64,000 nt of DNA from Aricia agestis (GCF_905147365.1 NC_056415.1:15952001-16016000); one strand, 5' to 3'. Shown: positions 1 to 10,680, counted from the first letter of the stretch. The notes: generated by a model from the letters alone, not told the origin. Made by a program: numbers and translations.

Positions 1-7
1 ATTCGAC

Positions 8-304
8 CATAAAGTTAATATACCTAGCGGAATAGAGCAACAATCTCGAGCTGTCAAACGAAACCGAAATTGGTTTACATCTGTGTGTAAAATTATGAGT
101 ACGTATACACTTACAAAAACATGATTCAACATGATTTCTATGAGATCAAATTGTCAACATGCGGCACGTGCCGACTGGACGTCAAAAAAAGAGTTCTGCT
201 GTCATGTATCACACGTATCTTTTTACCACGCAGTGTTACTGATAGTGACATCTCTCTTGCTCAGGCCTTTGTATCTCTATTCCGCTAAGTATATTAACTT
301 TATG
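8..304 (+). mobile_element. hAT-like MITE, copy 1
   Basis: Terminal inverted repeats of about 30 bp start with CATAAAGTTAATATACCTAG at the left and end with its complement (one mismatch seen) at 304. A second copy lies at 15414-15715. Bases 1-7 (ATTCGAC) resemble bases 305-312 (AATTTGAC), as expected for an 8-bp target duplication partly outside the window. An 8-bp duplication suggests the hAT superfamily. The short open frames inside are not transposase; this is a non-autonomous element. Confidence 0.75.
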
Positions 305-309
305 AATTT

Positions 310-363
310 GACCAAATGACGTTGGTCTATCAACTGCCTAGGAATTAATTTCCTCGATGGTAC
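310..363 (-). repeat. End fragment of the CCTAGGCA-type TIR family
   Basis: On the minus strand this resembles the left end of the element at 10012: a start near TACCATCNAGGAAATT, then TTCCTAGGCAGTTGA and a CAACGTCA-TTGGTC block. Only one end is present. Confidence 0.45.
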
Positions 364-1155
364 ATATTTGCTTCGTAACCTTCGGTATAAGTTTCTTCGT
401 TACTTTGGTGAGTCGCGCGTAAAATATTTCCTTCAACATTTAATACTTGGAAGCGGCGAAGCTTGTGATGGTTAAAGGTTGGCAGCTGGAAAATACACCT
501 TTATACGACTATTACAATGTAAGTAGCTTGGATAAAAATATATTATCATCATAATATATTATTATTGTCGTCGATATTTCATATGATGTTCATTAGCGTG
601 ACTAAGTAAATATCCTCACAAGGGCTTTTTGGGGCCATTTTAACATGTAATTTACCCGTTTTAATGGCCTTAAACATTTTCTGACGTAATAATATAATGT
701 ACTCGCGACGCATTTATTTTGTCAGAAAAAATCTCATGGACTTTTAATGAAATTAAGATTTACGTAGAGTAGATCACATGGAGATAACTTCATTGTTTCA
801 TGGCCCTGTCCATTGTCCTTTTTGTCACGGTAAGGAATAGCCTGTGACCAAAATGTACACTTTTAGCAACATTTCGTTTTGTAGTAAACATAGCAACACA
901 GTCTTGGAAAATGTACATATAAATAAGATTACGGAGGATAAATATAAAAAAGGGATGATATTAACTCAGTTAAAAAACTCATTCATATGCTTATGAAATC
1001 TCAAAGTTTACAACCTTTGGGATTTAGACACCATTTTGTTTAAAGAGCCATAAAGTATGTAATAAATTCTTTAATAGCTCATAAAAGTTATATCTTAAAT
1101 AAAATAATAAAGATACAGAAATGCCCGCATCCGTTGTACGAAACAATAATTTTAA
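364..1155. other. AT-rich, no gene or recognised repeat
   Basis: I see only short spurious frames, ATT microrepeats around 548-567 and low-complexity sequence. Nothing was assigned. Confidence 0.5.
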
Positions 1156-1482
1156 ACGTGGGAGAGCCATGCTTCGGCACGAATGGGCCGGCACGACCGG
1201 AGAAATACCACGTTCTCACAGAAAACCGGCGTGAAACAGCTGTGTTTCGCCGAGTGAGTGAGTTTACCGGAGGCCCAATCCCCTACCCTATTCCCTTACC
1301 TACTCTCCCCTATTCCCTTCCCTTCCTTACCCTCCCCTTACCCTTTTCTCTCTTAAAAGGCCGGCAACGCACTTGCAGCTCTTCTGATGCTGCGAGTGTC
1401 CATGGGCGACGGAAGTTGCTTTCCATCAGGTGACCCGTTTGTTCGTTTGCCCCCTTATTTCATAAAAAAAAATAAAAAATAA
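1156..1482 (+). mobile_element. CT-core SINE (SINE-A), near full length
   Basis: The 5' end is GTGGGAGAGCCATGCTTCGG, followed by a GGC(A/T)CGACCGG block resembling a pol III B box. Then come a GTGAGTGAGTTTACCGGAGG block, a CCCTATTCCCTTCC-type repeat core, AAAAGGCCGGCAACGCAC and GGTGACCCGTTTG, ending in CCCCCTTATTTCATAAAA plus poly(A). Other copies are at 8648, 22447, 23688 and 53306, with fragments at 36171, 44811 and 52498. The 99-aa frame inside is a by-product of the repeat. tRNA origin is inferred, not proven. Confidence 0.75.
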
Positions 1483-1565
1483 TAGTAATAATTATAGAGT
1501 TACTGGATATCTTTAGTTTCGATTATAGTTTGATTAGACCACAAAATTAAAAAAAATATTATTTA

Positions 1566-1772
1566 CTAGATGACACCCGCAATTTCGCTGCGCCAAAATT
1601 AGTTTCTCGCGTGGAAACCGTACTATTTCCGGGATAAAAAGTATCATATGTCCTTTCCCGGGACTCAATGTATCTCCATGCCAAATTTTAGCAAAATCGG
1701 TTCAGCGGTTTGAGCGTGAAAAGGTAACAGACAGACAGACAGACACACTTTCGCATTTATAATATATATATG
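1566..1772 (+). mobile_element. RTE-like-tail short retroposon (family D)
   Basis: Starts at CTAGATGACACCCGCAATTT and contains the GGGATAAAAAGTAT and CCATGCCAAATTTTAGCAAA blocks. It ends with GACAGACAGACAGACACAC and TTTCGCATTTATAATAT. This is the most abundant family here (over 15 copies, both strands). Relation to RTE-clade 3' tails is from general knowledge. Confidence 0.65.
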
Positions 1773-2126
1773 GAAGTACGGATGGAACATTTATTACCTT
1801 TTATTGTAATAAATGTTCAGGTATTGTGAAATATATTAATTAGCTTAAAAATGTGATAAAAGTCGTTTATAAATTACGTTTCGCGATTCTCGCACCTGCA
1901 CTCTACAAACATATCCAAGGATTTATATGGGGGATATTAATTTATATGACGTTTATCGCGCTATTCATTACAACGTTAAAAGTATCCAATTGCTGAAAAA
2001 TGTGTTATCAATTTTATATTGATCAGTAGTTATATTTTAAGTAAGGCTGTATTGATTTTTACTTAAAAGTCTTAAATATTAAGTAAAAAAGTAATGTTCG
2101 TACATTAATATTTACGTTATCCCAGG
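1773..2126. other. AT-rich spacer, nothing assigned
   Basis: No ORF, RNA gene or repeat boundary recognised. Confidence 0.4.
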
Positions 2127-2389
2127 TAAAGGTAGCTTTCGGATCAAGGCGACCGCGACGCGAGACCGCGACCCACTGCTTTTATATGAATTAATAGGAA
2201 GTGCTGACGGATGCAAGCGACCGAGTCGCGCGATTTTTGGGCGTGGCCTTCATATTATAAGGCTGCCTTCACATTACGTCGCAAGCAGTGCTGCAGCAGC
2301 GCTGCAGCCGCACTGCTTGTAATGTGAAAGCGGTCTAAAGCAGTAGGTTGCGGTCTCGCGTCGCGGTCGCCTTGATCCGAATGCTACCA
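2127..2389. mobile_element. GC-ended TIR element (family K)
   Basis: Inverted arms of about 55 bp: the left begins near GGTAGCTTTCGGATCAAGGC with GACCGCGACGCGAGACCGCG. The right carries CGGTCTCGCGTCGCGGTCGC and ATCCGAATGCTACC. The interior has GCAGCAGCGCTGC repeats. Related ends occur at 13601, 13812, 32893 and 36113. Confidence 0.6.
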
Positions 2390-2581
2390 TAAGACAGATT
2401 ATTTTAATTTTGAAACCAATTATGTAGATTTTTTTGGATACTTGCTTATATGGCATACGAAGCACATACCTATTTCTAATTTTATCTTCAGAAACGACGT
2501 AAAAAGCAACTATATTTTCAATCGAGCGAATTCAAAATTTAAATTATCGCAAATGATCTCAGAACTAGTTTCTATATAGTA

Positions 2582-3852
2582 CGAGAGCTGCCTTTTAAGT
2601 TTTGTCGTTTGGAATAAATACAGACAATCTAATAGATTATCACCATTTATTATTTTTTTATTAACCCTTCGCGATATTTAAAATGATTTTTCATGCGTTC
2701 AAACCAGTTTTTAAAACATTTATTCCAGTTCAAAGTTGGGTAGTCAAAATGGCTGATATTTACGCGTAAACAGCTTCTTCAGGTGAGCTTAAACTTTGGC
2801 CACAAAGACTTTGCTTAATTTTGTGGAACTTATTAAAATCCTTAGGGCTCAAGCCAGGGCTGTGAGGTGGATGATCTAAAATTTCAACGTTTTGAGTTTA
2901 CAAATACATCTTTGTTTGACCGGCGATGTGCGAACATGCGTTGTCATAGCCAGGAACATACGACGTCTTGAATCGTTTTTTTCGAAATTCGGTGATGACT
3001 TTTGGCAAACAAGCTGTGGTATACCAGTCAGCGGTAACCGTTTTGCAATCTTCGAGTACAATAGTGGCGATGTGACCACCCTTTGTCACAATGGAGGCAA
3101 ACAATTTTTTTAAAGTGCTCTGTGAGTCCATGACTTTGGTCGATTTTGGCTCATTCTAGAAGACCCAGACAGTAGACTGCTGCTTAGAATTTGGATCATA
3201 AGCATATATCCAAAACTCGTCACCATTGAGCAAATTATAAACGTGCTTTGACTATCCTCGGTTGAATTGCTGCAGAGTTTTGCGACAAAAACTAACACGG
3301 GTTGTTTTTGGTCGTCGCTAAGCAAACCAGGTATCTAATGGGAAATCACCATTTTTACTCCAAGTTTTTCGTGCAAGATTTTTTGGACACTGGTCCCTGA
3401 AATGCCTATGGATGCCTCTATTTCGCGATATGTCACATGACGGTCTTCGAGGATTAGCTGCTGCACGGCTTTAATATTCTCTTGCGTTACGCTGGCTGGT
3501 CACTGAGGCTAGGGTGTCAACTTTAAACTTCTAAATACCAACATTCTATAATCCTAAGATATTATGGTCCTGCATCACTAAGTATAGAAGTGTTCTCCTC
3601 AAAACGCCGAAGTCGCGATAGTCAACTTCGTTAGTTGTAAAAAATTATCGCATGGAAATTTTCCTTTAACATTTCCATTTTTACAACCGACTTGTCACCT
3701 TTGAATAGACGATACAATAAGACTATTCGACCAATCTAAATAATTTCTTTTGTTTTTGAAATCTAAATACAAGGAGATTAAAATCCCATACGGTTTTTTT
3801 TTCAATGATCGCGGGAAGCTTACAAACGACAGAACTTAAAAGGCAGCCCTCG
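2582..3852 (-). mobile_element. Complete but decayed mariner element
   Basis: The 1271-bp unit has ~33-bp terminal inverted repeats. The left starts CGAGAGCTGCCTTTTAAGTT (2582) and the right, read on the minus strand, starts CGAGGGCTGCCTTTTAAGTT (3852); about 3 mismatches. TA dinucleotides flank both ends (2580-2581, 3853-3854), the canonical mariner duplication. Length and layout match mariners (about 1.3 kb). The transposase on the minus strand is broken. Confidence 0.9.
2740..3500 (-). pseudogene. Mariner transposase remnant (DD34D family)
   Basis: The minus strand keeps the mariner domains in order but across several frames. First is an N-terminal helix-turn-helix stretch near 3500-3370 (VTYREIEASIGISGTSVQKI). 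Next is NGDEFWIYAYD with the first catalytic Asp (codon 3219-3221), then TVTADWYTT and the YDNA motif with the second Asp near 2945. Last comes HSPGLSP near 2854, where mariners have HSPDLAP, so the third catalytic Asp reads Gly. With the frameshifts and stops this cannot encode an active transposase. Family identity is strong; subfamily not assigned. Confidence 0.88.
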
Positions 3853-3854
3853 TA

Positions 3855-4675
3855 AAAGTATATAATATGTTACCGTTAATGTGCGTAAACCAGTTAAATT
3901 GCAGATTAACAAAGTATTCTGCAGATAATCTGGGTGAGCCAGTTAAAGTGCAAAAAGTTTATTATATTTTCATTCAATTACTCACATAAAACGGGTTATT
4001 CTTTGAATAAAACGTGTTACTTAATTGTAGAGAATTATTTCATATAAGTTTATGGAGATAAACAAATAAATTATTAAATTTAAAGTAAAATGTTACTTAT
4101 TTATAAATAAAAACAAACAAAACAACAGTCTTATGTTGACAAGCTTAATTCAAAGTTTTTAGGACTTTTACGAAGAAAGAGAATGCAAACTAACTAGATA
4201 TAGTGCTAAATGAAGAAGGAAGAAGCCGCCATTTTGTTTTCTTTTTTGCGATGGATTGATCCATACAAAATAGACTCAGGTACTAATGGATAAAACTTAA
4301 GGCCTCTATAGCTCTCCGAATGTTCGTCATTAGTCTTAGTTAGTTTTATTCTAACAGCAAAGTGTGTTCAGTATTAACACCGCAAAAAAAACTATTGAAA
4401 ATCTATCAACTAATGGAAATGCTTTCAGAAAAGTTTTATTAAGTAGTATTAGGCTTGCTGCATTGCAGATCAGCTTATGTAAGTATGTTAATATATTTCA
4501 AAGGTTAGATTGCACGGCTATGCAGAATGTCGGAGTGATGATTTGTTTTGCCAAGCAGGTGATCAATTAATAAACACAAAATTTTTGGTTGAGATATATT
4601 TAAATTTAATAGAATGTTAGACTTCGAATTTCGTATTTCTTTAAAATTCCGTACATAGTTGTATACAGGGTGTAA
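3855..4675. other. Gene-free, AT-rich
   Basis: No recognised element. A 68-aa frame at 4364-4570 has no domain I can name and is treated as chance. Confidence 0.45.
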
Positions 4676-4924
4676 CAAAAATAAGTGATAATACTTTAGG
4701 GTGTGTACGTCTTCCTCTTAGAGAGTTCACTGTGAAAGTAGCAGCGCTGAAAGACCAATTTTTTTTTTCACTTTTGTATGGGGAAACTCGTGACGCTCGG
4801 GCCCTTCCCCATACAAAAGTGAAAAAATTTTTTCGTCTTTCAGCGCTGCTACTTTCACAGTGAACTCTCTACAAGGAACACGTACACACCCTAAAGTATT
4901 ATCACTTATTTTAATTACACACTG
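4676..4924. mobile_element. TA-flanked palindromic MITE, CAGGGTGTAAC family
   Basis: Almost the whole 249 bp is an inverted repeat: CAGGGTGTAACAAAAATAAG at one end, a TTACACACTG end at the other, and arms meeting near GGGCCC in the middle (about 4800). TA flanks both ends (4674-4675, 4925-4926). Other copies: 34716-34797, 38052-38313, 51598-51820. TA duplication suits Tc1/mariner-type mobilisation, but the superfamily is inferred. Confidence 0.8.
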
Positions 4925-5131
4925 TAGAAATAACATAATATGGCTTCTTTGTCAAAGAAAATTGTGTGGTTTCTTTAGGATTTTTGTCTTATAGCTTTTT
5001 TTTTTTTTGCATTAGGTTCCGAATAACATAGCGAATTTTAATGAAATTTAGTACAGATATAGAAATGACATACGTAAGCTTCTTTGTCAAAGAAAAATGT
5101 GTGGTTTCCTTGGAATTTGTTTGATATACTG

Positions 5132-5310
5132 CTAGAATCAAGATGATGCCCGCAACTCCGTTCATTTTTCAAAGAAAGAAAGTATTCTATGTCCTTTTCC
5201 GGAACTTAAACTATCTCCATACCAAATCTCATCAAAATCAATTCAGTCTTTGAAGCGTGAAGAGATAACAGACAGATAGACACACTTTCGCATTTACAAT
5301 ATTAGTATGC
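5132..5310 (+). mobile_element. Family D retroposon copy
   Basis: Diverged copy running from AGATGATGCCCGCAACTCCG to ACAGACAGATAGACACAC and TTTACAATATTAGTATG. Confidence 0.6.
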
Positions 5311-5477
5311 ATTTGCGCAAATGCATGCTACTTATCACGAAAGCGCTGAGAAATTTGAGGTTAAGAAATAAATGACGCACTCTCTACTACAACATAGTAC
5401 CATAATATTAATTCTGTCGGAGTTTGAAGTACAAGTAAAGTTATATTATACGCTTTTTATTAGCTTCACACCCTACA

Positions 5478-5870
5478 GGAATCGTAACTCCCATACTATT
5501 ACCGTTTTAAATTTGGTTCCTTTTGATCTGTCATGTAACGTCAGCCTAGTACCGCTTAAGGTCACCTAAGCCCGGCCGCACATTGTCCGAATTCTGATCA
5601 GAAACAGTTGAATTTCGCCGGACCGCCACCCCGCACACTATCCGAAATATCCTTCCGGCGAGTTCGAGCTCACTCGGTTCAGTACAAAATGTAAGAGACA
5701 GCGCGAATGTTCAACTGTTTCTGATCAGAAATTTCGGACAATGTACGGCCGGGCTAAATTTTGCAAATGTATTGAAATAAAAAAAGCTACACGCTAAGGT
5801 ACACTTTTTTGACAAGTATTGTGGAGTATGTTTTTTGACGGAGTTACTTTTCCTTAGTTTTTATTATTCG
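5478..5870. mobile_element. TTGGTTCCTTTTGATCTG repeat, split by a MITE
   Basis: The halves 5478-5569 and 5755-5870 together match the uninterrupted copy at 57121-57350 on the opposite strand, and a third copy at 61865-62310. Shared blocks include AAATTTGGTTCCTTTTGATC, TGACGGAGTTACTTTTCC and TTAGTTTTTATTATTCGTAG. Class unresolved. Confidence 0.65.
5570..5754 (+). mobile_element. Harbinger-type MITE, copy 1 (185 bp)
   Basis: Ends GCCCGGCCGCACATTGTCCG and its complement, with a second inverted block around CTGATCAGAAACAGTTGAA. TAA flanks both sides (5567-5569 and 5755-5757). The empty site at 57230-57245 carries a single TTA/TAA, which proves the 3-bp duplication. The copy at 13329-13513 has the same length in opposite orientation. 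TAA duplication points to PIF/Harbinger. Confidence 0.85.
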
Positions 5871-6785
5871 TAGGCTTCACCTGTATGTTTGTTAGTAACC
5901 GACTTCTTTGGGTGCGATTTTTACCCACTTTAAACGGCCAGATTTCGTTCAAACTTTGTAGATTTATCGAGGACCGATGACAATACACTAATTTGATATA
6001 ATTATTTCAATTTGTATGTTTGTATGTTTGTTTGTAACCGAAGAAGCTTGTTTTTAGTTTTTTTTTATAACATTTTGCTGTCAACTTGTAACAATCATGG
6101 TATAAAATAAATACCCTGTCATGGCTACAGCGAATCATACCAAGATTGTATTATGTAAAGCGTTTTAGAGGCAGAGATAAATTTCTTGATCTTTCCTTCG
6201 CGCACAGTGTAAATATTATACAGTAGTAACTCAGCTTTCAAAATCAAACTCGGTGAATATTGCAAACTAGTAGCCTAATTCTTTAGCTTCATTCCTTATT
6301 GATAAATCCAGTTCGTTTCCTAAAAAACTAAAAAAAATGTTATTTTAATAATATTATGTCAACGTGAATTTTACATTTAGGGATCATCTTTAGTATGATA
6401 GAAAACGGATAGTCCGTTTTCTATCAAGTAATTTAATATTGCATTAAAATAGTACTGTAGAGGCAAAGTAGTGCACCATAATATTAAGCCCGCCTTTGTA
6501 CAACAACGTGCAAAACGTTTTAAATAAATAAATAAAATAAAATATTGTCTTGTTTTGCTTCATCGAATTATTTGAAAACACGTTTATGTGTGCATGTGAT
6601 TTGGGCACCAGTAAAGATGATCTACTGCATTTAATATATTTATTGTTATCGTTCGCGCGTAAGATTAATGATCCCGATGATCCGGATTTGAGACAAAGAA
6701 TTTTTCCTCCTTCCTCGAGGACCTTTCGTCGAAAATAAAACAATTTTTGCAATCCTTAGGAAAAGGTTCACGACGAAAATGATTT
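5871..6785. other. Gene-free; partial dispersed repeat at 5890-6060
   Basis: 5890-6060 carries GTAACCGACTTCTTTGGGTG and a later TTTGTAACCGAAGAAGC, likely an old repeat. Two opposed frames at 6444-6752 overlap each other and show no domain; I treat them as chance. Confidence 0.4.
6396..6426. repeat. Perfect 14-bp-arm hairpin
   Basis: TGATAGAAAACGGA, three bases, then the exact complement. Confidence 0.7.
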
Positions 6786-6935
6786 TTAGGGTTCCATACC
6801 CAAAGTTTTCACAGATTATTATCTATTTCTGTTACCGCTAAGTATAACAACAAATACTAAAATTAAAATAAATCAAATATTTAAAAGGGGCTCCCATGCA
6901 ACAAACGTAATTTTTTAGCCTTTTTTATTACAGTA
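6786..6935 (+). mobile_element. Fragment of the GGTTCCGTACCC family (family E)
   Basis: TTTAGGGTTCCATACCCAAA followed by TTTTCACAGATTATTATC, a CTGTTACCGCTAAGTATAAC block and AAAGGGGCTCCCATGCAAC. Fuller copy at 17903-18240. Confidence 0.6.
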
Positions 6936-6971
6936 CTATCACGTTCTTAATGCATTATCTCTTTACTTTTA

Positions 6972-7115
6972 AACTGATAAACCGATTTGCCAAAAATTGC
7001 TATGGAGACACTTCGAGCCGCGGAAATACTTTTTATCCCGCAAAAATGTACGGTTCCTTCTCGATAAATGAATTTTGGTACAATGGCTTTGACGGGGGTT
7101 ATCTAGAAGGAAAAT
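6972..7115 (-). mobile_element. Family D fragment
   Basis: Minus-strand copy lacking the tail: AACCGATTTGCCAAAAATTG, ACTTTTTATCCCGCAAAAAT and GTTATCTAG. Confidence 0.5.
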
Positions 7116-7399
7116 AGTCATACTCATAAGAAAAATATAGCCCTATAACGCAAAATCACGAGCCTTATAGATCGTCATCTTAAGGAGAGGGTTTATAGCA
7201 GGCCAAACGCTTATCACCAGTTATCGCTAATGGTCACTTTACTGTGGCTCTGAGAATGGACATTTTATGGCATATTATATGACTGTACTAATTTTCATAG
7301 CATCTTATAGTCACAGATGACTATGAAAACACTATTTAATGACAAACATAGTTATCGGAAAACGTTTTAATACAGACTAGATGTGGATCTCATCTTTGT

Positions 7400-7578
7400 A
7401 GCTGGTAATTGGTTTATCGCCCGGGAACCAAACAGTTTTCTTCTAAAAACTATACTTTGTCCTTTTCCAAGGCTCAAAGTATCTCCATACTAAATTTAAT
7501 CAAAAACGATTAGGCAGTTTTAGAGTGAAGAGGCAAAAGACAAAGAGACAGACGTTTGCATCCATACTAACATTTTAA
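7400..7578 (+). mobile_element. Family D copy, head truncated
   Basis: GTTTATCGCCCGGGAACC through CTCAAAGTATCTCCATAC to a degraded AGACAAAGAGACAGACG tail. Abuts a reverse copy tail to tail. Confidence 0.5.
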
Positions 7579-7579
7579 A

Positions 7580-7770
7580 TGCGATAATATTGTGTCTGTC
7601 TGTTACCTTTTTACGTCTAAACCGATGAACCGAATTTGCTGCAATTTGGTAAGGAGGACCTTGAGTCCTGGGATAGGACATAGTACTTTTTATCCCCAAA
7701 AAATGTATCGTTCACGCGCGATTTGGCGCAACGGAGTTGCGGCTGTCATCTATTTTCTAATATTTGTATA
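7580..7770 (-). mobile_element. Family D copy, inverted neighbour
   Basis: Starts with GTGTCTGTCTGTTACC and ends GCAACGGAGTTGCGGCTGTC / ATCTATTTTCTA. Forms a tail-to-tail pair with 7400-7578. Confidence 0.65.
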
Positions 7771-7773
7771 GAT

Positions 7774-8098
7774 TACTAGCTGACCCGGCAAGCGTTGTTT
7801 TACTTTATAAGGTATTTCGCCCATATTATTTTATTGAAGTGACTAAATAAGTATGGCACCATGGCAACGTCCCTCGCTATCCAGTCGCACAAACAATGGT
7901 CGCCGTCAGTCTCGAGTTGTAATAATTTACTATTATTTATTCAACAAATGCACTTATCAATATAAAAAGTACCCAGTAGCCCATTCTCAGACCCACTGAA
8001 TATGCATAATATATAAAGTTCGGTAAAAATCAGTAAAGCCGTTTCGGAGGAGTACAGTAACTAACATTGTGACACGAGAATTTTATATATAAGATTTA
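7774..8098 (+). mobile_element. Short retroposon (family F), nearly complete
   Basis: Begins ACTAGCTGACCCGGCAAGCG-TTGTTTTAC and includes AAAAAGTACCCAGTAGCCCA. Ends GTTTCGGAGGAGTACAGTAA, then ACACGAGAATTTTATATATAAG. Reverse copy at 11633-11935, head fragment at 46652. Class (SINE or non-LTR tail) is inferred. Confidence 0.65.
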
Positions 8099-8647
8099 AT
8101 AATATCTTTAACATGACGTGCCCTACTTGACGAAGAACCATTAAATCTTACCGAATTTTACGGCAATAAGTACAGTAATTTCTGCTCTCCTCGCACTATT
8201 AAATTGAATAGTAAGCACACACTTACACGAGCAGGCAGGCAGCCAGCTACAATAAATTTCACATGAACACCGAACACACCGCCTTATCTTGAACGATTTC
8301 ATTCTTTATCCAGAATTTCTGCTTTTTTCGTTTCATCAATTCGACTTTTTTGTATATATTGCAACTTTAGGTTGTAATAATGTTTTATTTTTCACATCCT
8401 TGGTAAAATGATTTGCAGAAATGCTTACTACACAGTAATAATTAATATGGCTTGTTGTTTTATGAACATAATGTATTTTCATATTTTATTCAGTAATTAC
8501 AAGCCGTATTTTAAAAAAAAAACTATAAATTATCGGTCTATTCGTCTGTTTCTTTAAGTCAAGGCTAAGGACAAAAGAAGCGGATACAAAATGGCAGGTA
8601 ACATCTAGTAAAATATAATGAATAAAAGTACATTGTGGAGATTTTCG
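8099..8647. other. Gene-free spacer
   Basis: GCAGGCAGGCAGCC microrepeat near 8232; otherwise nothing recognised. Confidence 0.4.
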
Positions 8648-8973
8648 TTTTTTTTTTTTTTTTTATGAAATAAGGGGGCAAACGAGCAAACGGGTCACCT
8701 GATGGAAAGCAACTTCCGTCGCCCATGGACACTCGCAGCATCAGAAGAGCTGCATGTGCGTTGCCGGCCTTTTAAGAGGGAATAGGGTAATAGGGGATGG
8801 TAGGGAAGGGAAGGGAATAGGGGAGGGTAGGAATGGGAATAGGGTAGGGGATTGGGCCTCCGGTAAACTCACTCACTCGGCGAAACACAGCGCAAGCGCT
8901 GTTTCACGCCGGTTTTCTGTGAGAACGTGGTATTTATCCGGTCGAGCCGGCCCATTCGTGCCGAAGCATGGCT
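8648..8973 (-). mobile_element. SINE-A, full 3' end, fused to SINE-B
   Basis: Poly(T) at 8648-8664 is the 3' tail on the minus strand. The copy runs through the GGAATAGGG-rich core to CCGAAGCATGG. The usual GTGGGAGAGC 5' end is replaced by the 3' part of SINE-B, giving a dimeric minus-strand unit 9190 to 8648. Confidence 0.75.
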
Positions 8974-9190
8974 TCACACCACGTCCTGAAGGACTTGTGT
9001 TACAGCTGGTACCTGTACCAACGGAAATACATTTTATACTTTTGAACTATACATATTATATTTAATATTATATTATACACATATATTTAATACACATCCA
9101 TGACCCAGGAACTTTGAAAACTTTTTGTTCCCTCGGCGGGATTCGAACCCGCGAGCTCGCTGCTTGAGCTACCAACAGCCACAGAGGTCG
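8974..9190 (-). mobile_element. tRNA-derived SINE-B, truncated tail
   Basis: On the minus strand: tRNA-like head ending in a B box (GGTTCGAATCCCGCC, about 9137-9150), AAAGTTTTCAAAGTTCCTGG, GTCATGGATGTGTATTAAAT, then CAAGTCCTTCAGGACGTGG. It lacks the roughly 20-bp CTTAGCACGGGGCCAGACT block seen in other copies. Confidence 0.75.
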
Positions 9191-9225
9191 TCAAGTCGAT
9201 AAATTAATTAAAATATTGTATGTGT

Positions 9226-9358
9226 GTTATCTGTTATCCGCTGAACCGATTGAACCGATTTTGTTGGGTATGGAGATACATTTTATTCTGAAAAAATGTA
9301 CGGTTCCCGCGCAGTAAACGAATTTTGACGCAACGGAGTTGCGGGCGTCATCTAGTTG
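9226..9358 (-). mobile_element. Family D fragment
   Basis: GCTGAACCGATTGAACCGAT, ACGGTTCCCGCGCAGTAAAC and GCGGGCGTCATCTAG. An overlapping 86-aa minus frame is repeat-derived. Confidence 0.6.
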
Positions 9359-10011
9359 AGTTTTTAATACAGATCCATCCATATTTGGCTTGTGACGTCT
9401 TTTGGATGTGAACCCGTCTTCTAGTAGTGTAAAAATGAGAAATTCTTTAAAACCGCCACATTTATATTCATATCGCTGGCGCGTCACAGTGCTCGACAGT
9501 TACACCACAGTATAAATGTGTACAGTAGTCATACCAAACTATCGCCGAGTTTTTGTGGGTAGGTCCAACTCTGGCGTCATTCTTCAGGCACGGCGAATCC
9601 TCGTTCTCTAGAGGAATGTAGAGAGGCATTTCTAGAAGGCAAAAAAATGATATTTTTATATTATGACTAAAGACACATACACATAATATAACAAAATTCA
9701 GGCTTCAAAGTATAAAGCAGTGTTGATAACCAGCGGAATCGACGGAATCACTACGACTTTCAACAACAAAAATAGTATTACGTACAGCTGGAGAAAAACT
9801 AAAACCGTGTTAAGCAAGTTTGATTTCAAGGTCGCAGCAGTTACTCTACTGTATTTACATTGTGGCTCTATTGTAAAATGCCTACGTTTCTCAATAAGTG
9901 GAGATATTATGCTGAGTGACTGCATGCCGACTGCCGAGCACCGAATATGAATTCCTCGCGATAAGCGCCACTTGTGTTAAAGCATCTTAAAAAAGGATTT
10001 AGTAGAAAATG
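9359..10011. other. Gene-free; opposed unrecognised frames at 9698-9950
   Basis: Frames of 75 and 76 aa face each other over the same bases; no domain seen in either. Confidence 0.4.
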
Positions 10012-10353
10012 TACCATCAAGGAAATTGATTTCCAGGTGGTTGACGAAACAACGTCAATTGGTCGGCTTATGTCAAGTCAATGTTAGCTATGACACAATA
10101 GACATAACTACCAGTAGTTCGACTGCAAAGAGACGGACAGGTTTCAATATCTGTGAACACGTCCAGCGAATATGTCATAGTTTTAAATTCGTAGGTAACA
10201 AGTTAACAACCCTAGCGACGATTTTCGTCATAATACGTCAAATTTAAAAATTTCAACATCAGCTCTAAGTCGGCATACTCTATCATTCTGTCTACTCTGG
10301 CTATGATCGGTTGGATGGGTTTGACGTAACGCGACCAAATTACTTAGATCCAC
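10012..10353. mobile_element. TIR element, GGTCGG-TTATGTCAA family
   Basis: The left end ACCATCAAGGAAATTGATTT with CGTCAATTGGTCGGCTTATG is mirrored loosely by CGCGACCAAATTAC near 10328. Relatives: 310-363 and 62345-62490. Ends are diverged and no target duplication was resolved. Confidence 0.45.
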
Positions 10354-10399
10354 CAGAGAAGTTGATTCCTAGGCAGATGCCTAGGAATCAACTTCTCTG
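10354..10399. repeat. Perfect 22-bp-arm snapback
   Basis: Left arm 10354-10375 and right arm 10378-10399 are exact complements around a 2-base loop. The arm sequence (GTTGATTCCTAGGC) matches the end of the adjacent TIR family. Confidence 0.85.
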
Positions 10400-10489
10400 A
10401 TTGTACTTATTAAGCTAATAAATAATTATAATTACGATATCAATTCAAATGTTAGTTATCCGTACGATAAGTTATAATATTATTATCTT

Positions 10490-10680
10490 AATATATATAT
10501 TTCTTGTGTGCGTGTGTATGTGACTGAACTCCTCCTAAACGACTGGACCAATTTTGATGAAATTTTTTGTGTGTGTTCGTGGAGATTCGAGAATGGTTTA
10601 GATTTACAGTTTGGTCTACTGGAAAATGTTTTTTCAATTAATTTCTTATTTATAAGGAGTTGTTGATTTTGGAATGTTTT
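10490..10680 (+). repeat. Dispersed repeat, GTGTGCGTGTGTATGTGACT type
   Basis: ATATATATTTCTTGTGTGCG, ACTCCTCCTAAACGACTGGA and GAGATTCGAGAATGGTTTAG. I recall this as a common lepidopteran repeat; class not assigned. Only copy noticed here. Confidence 0.4.
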
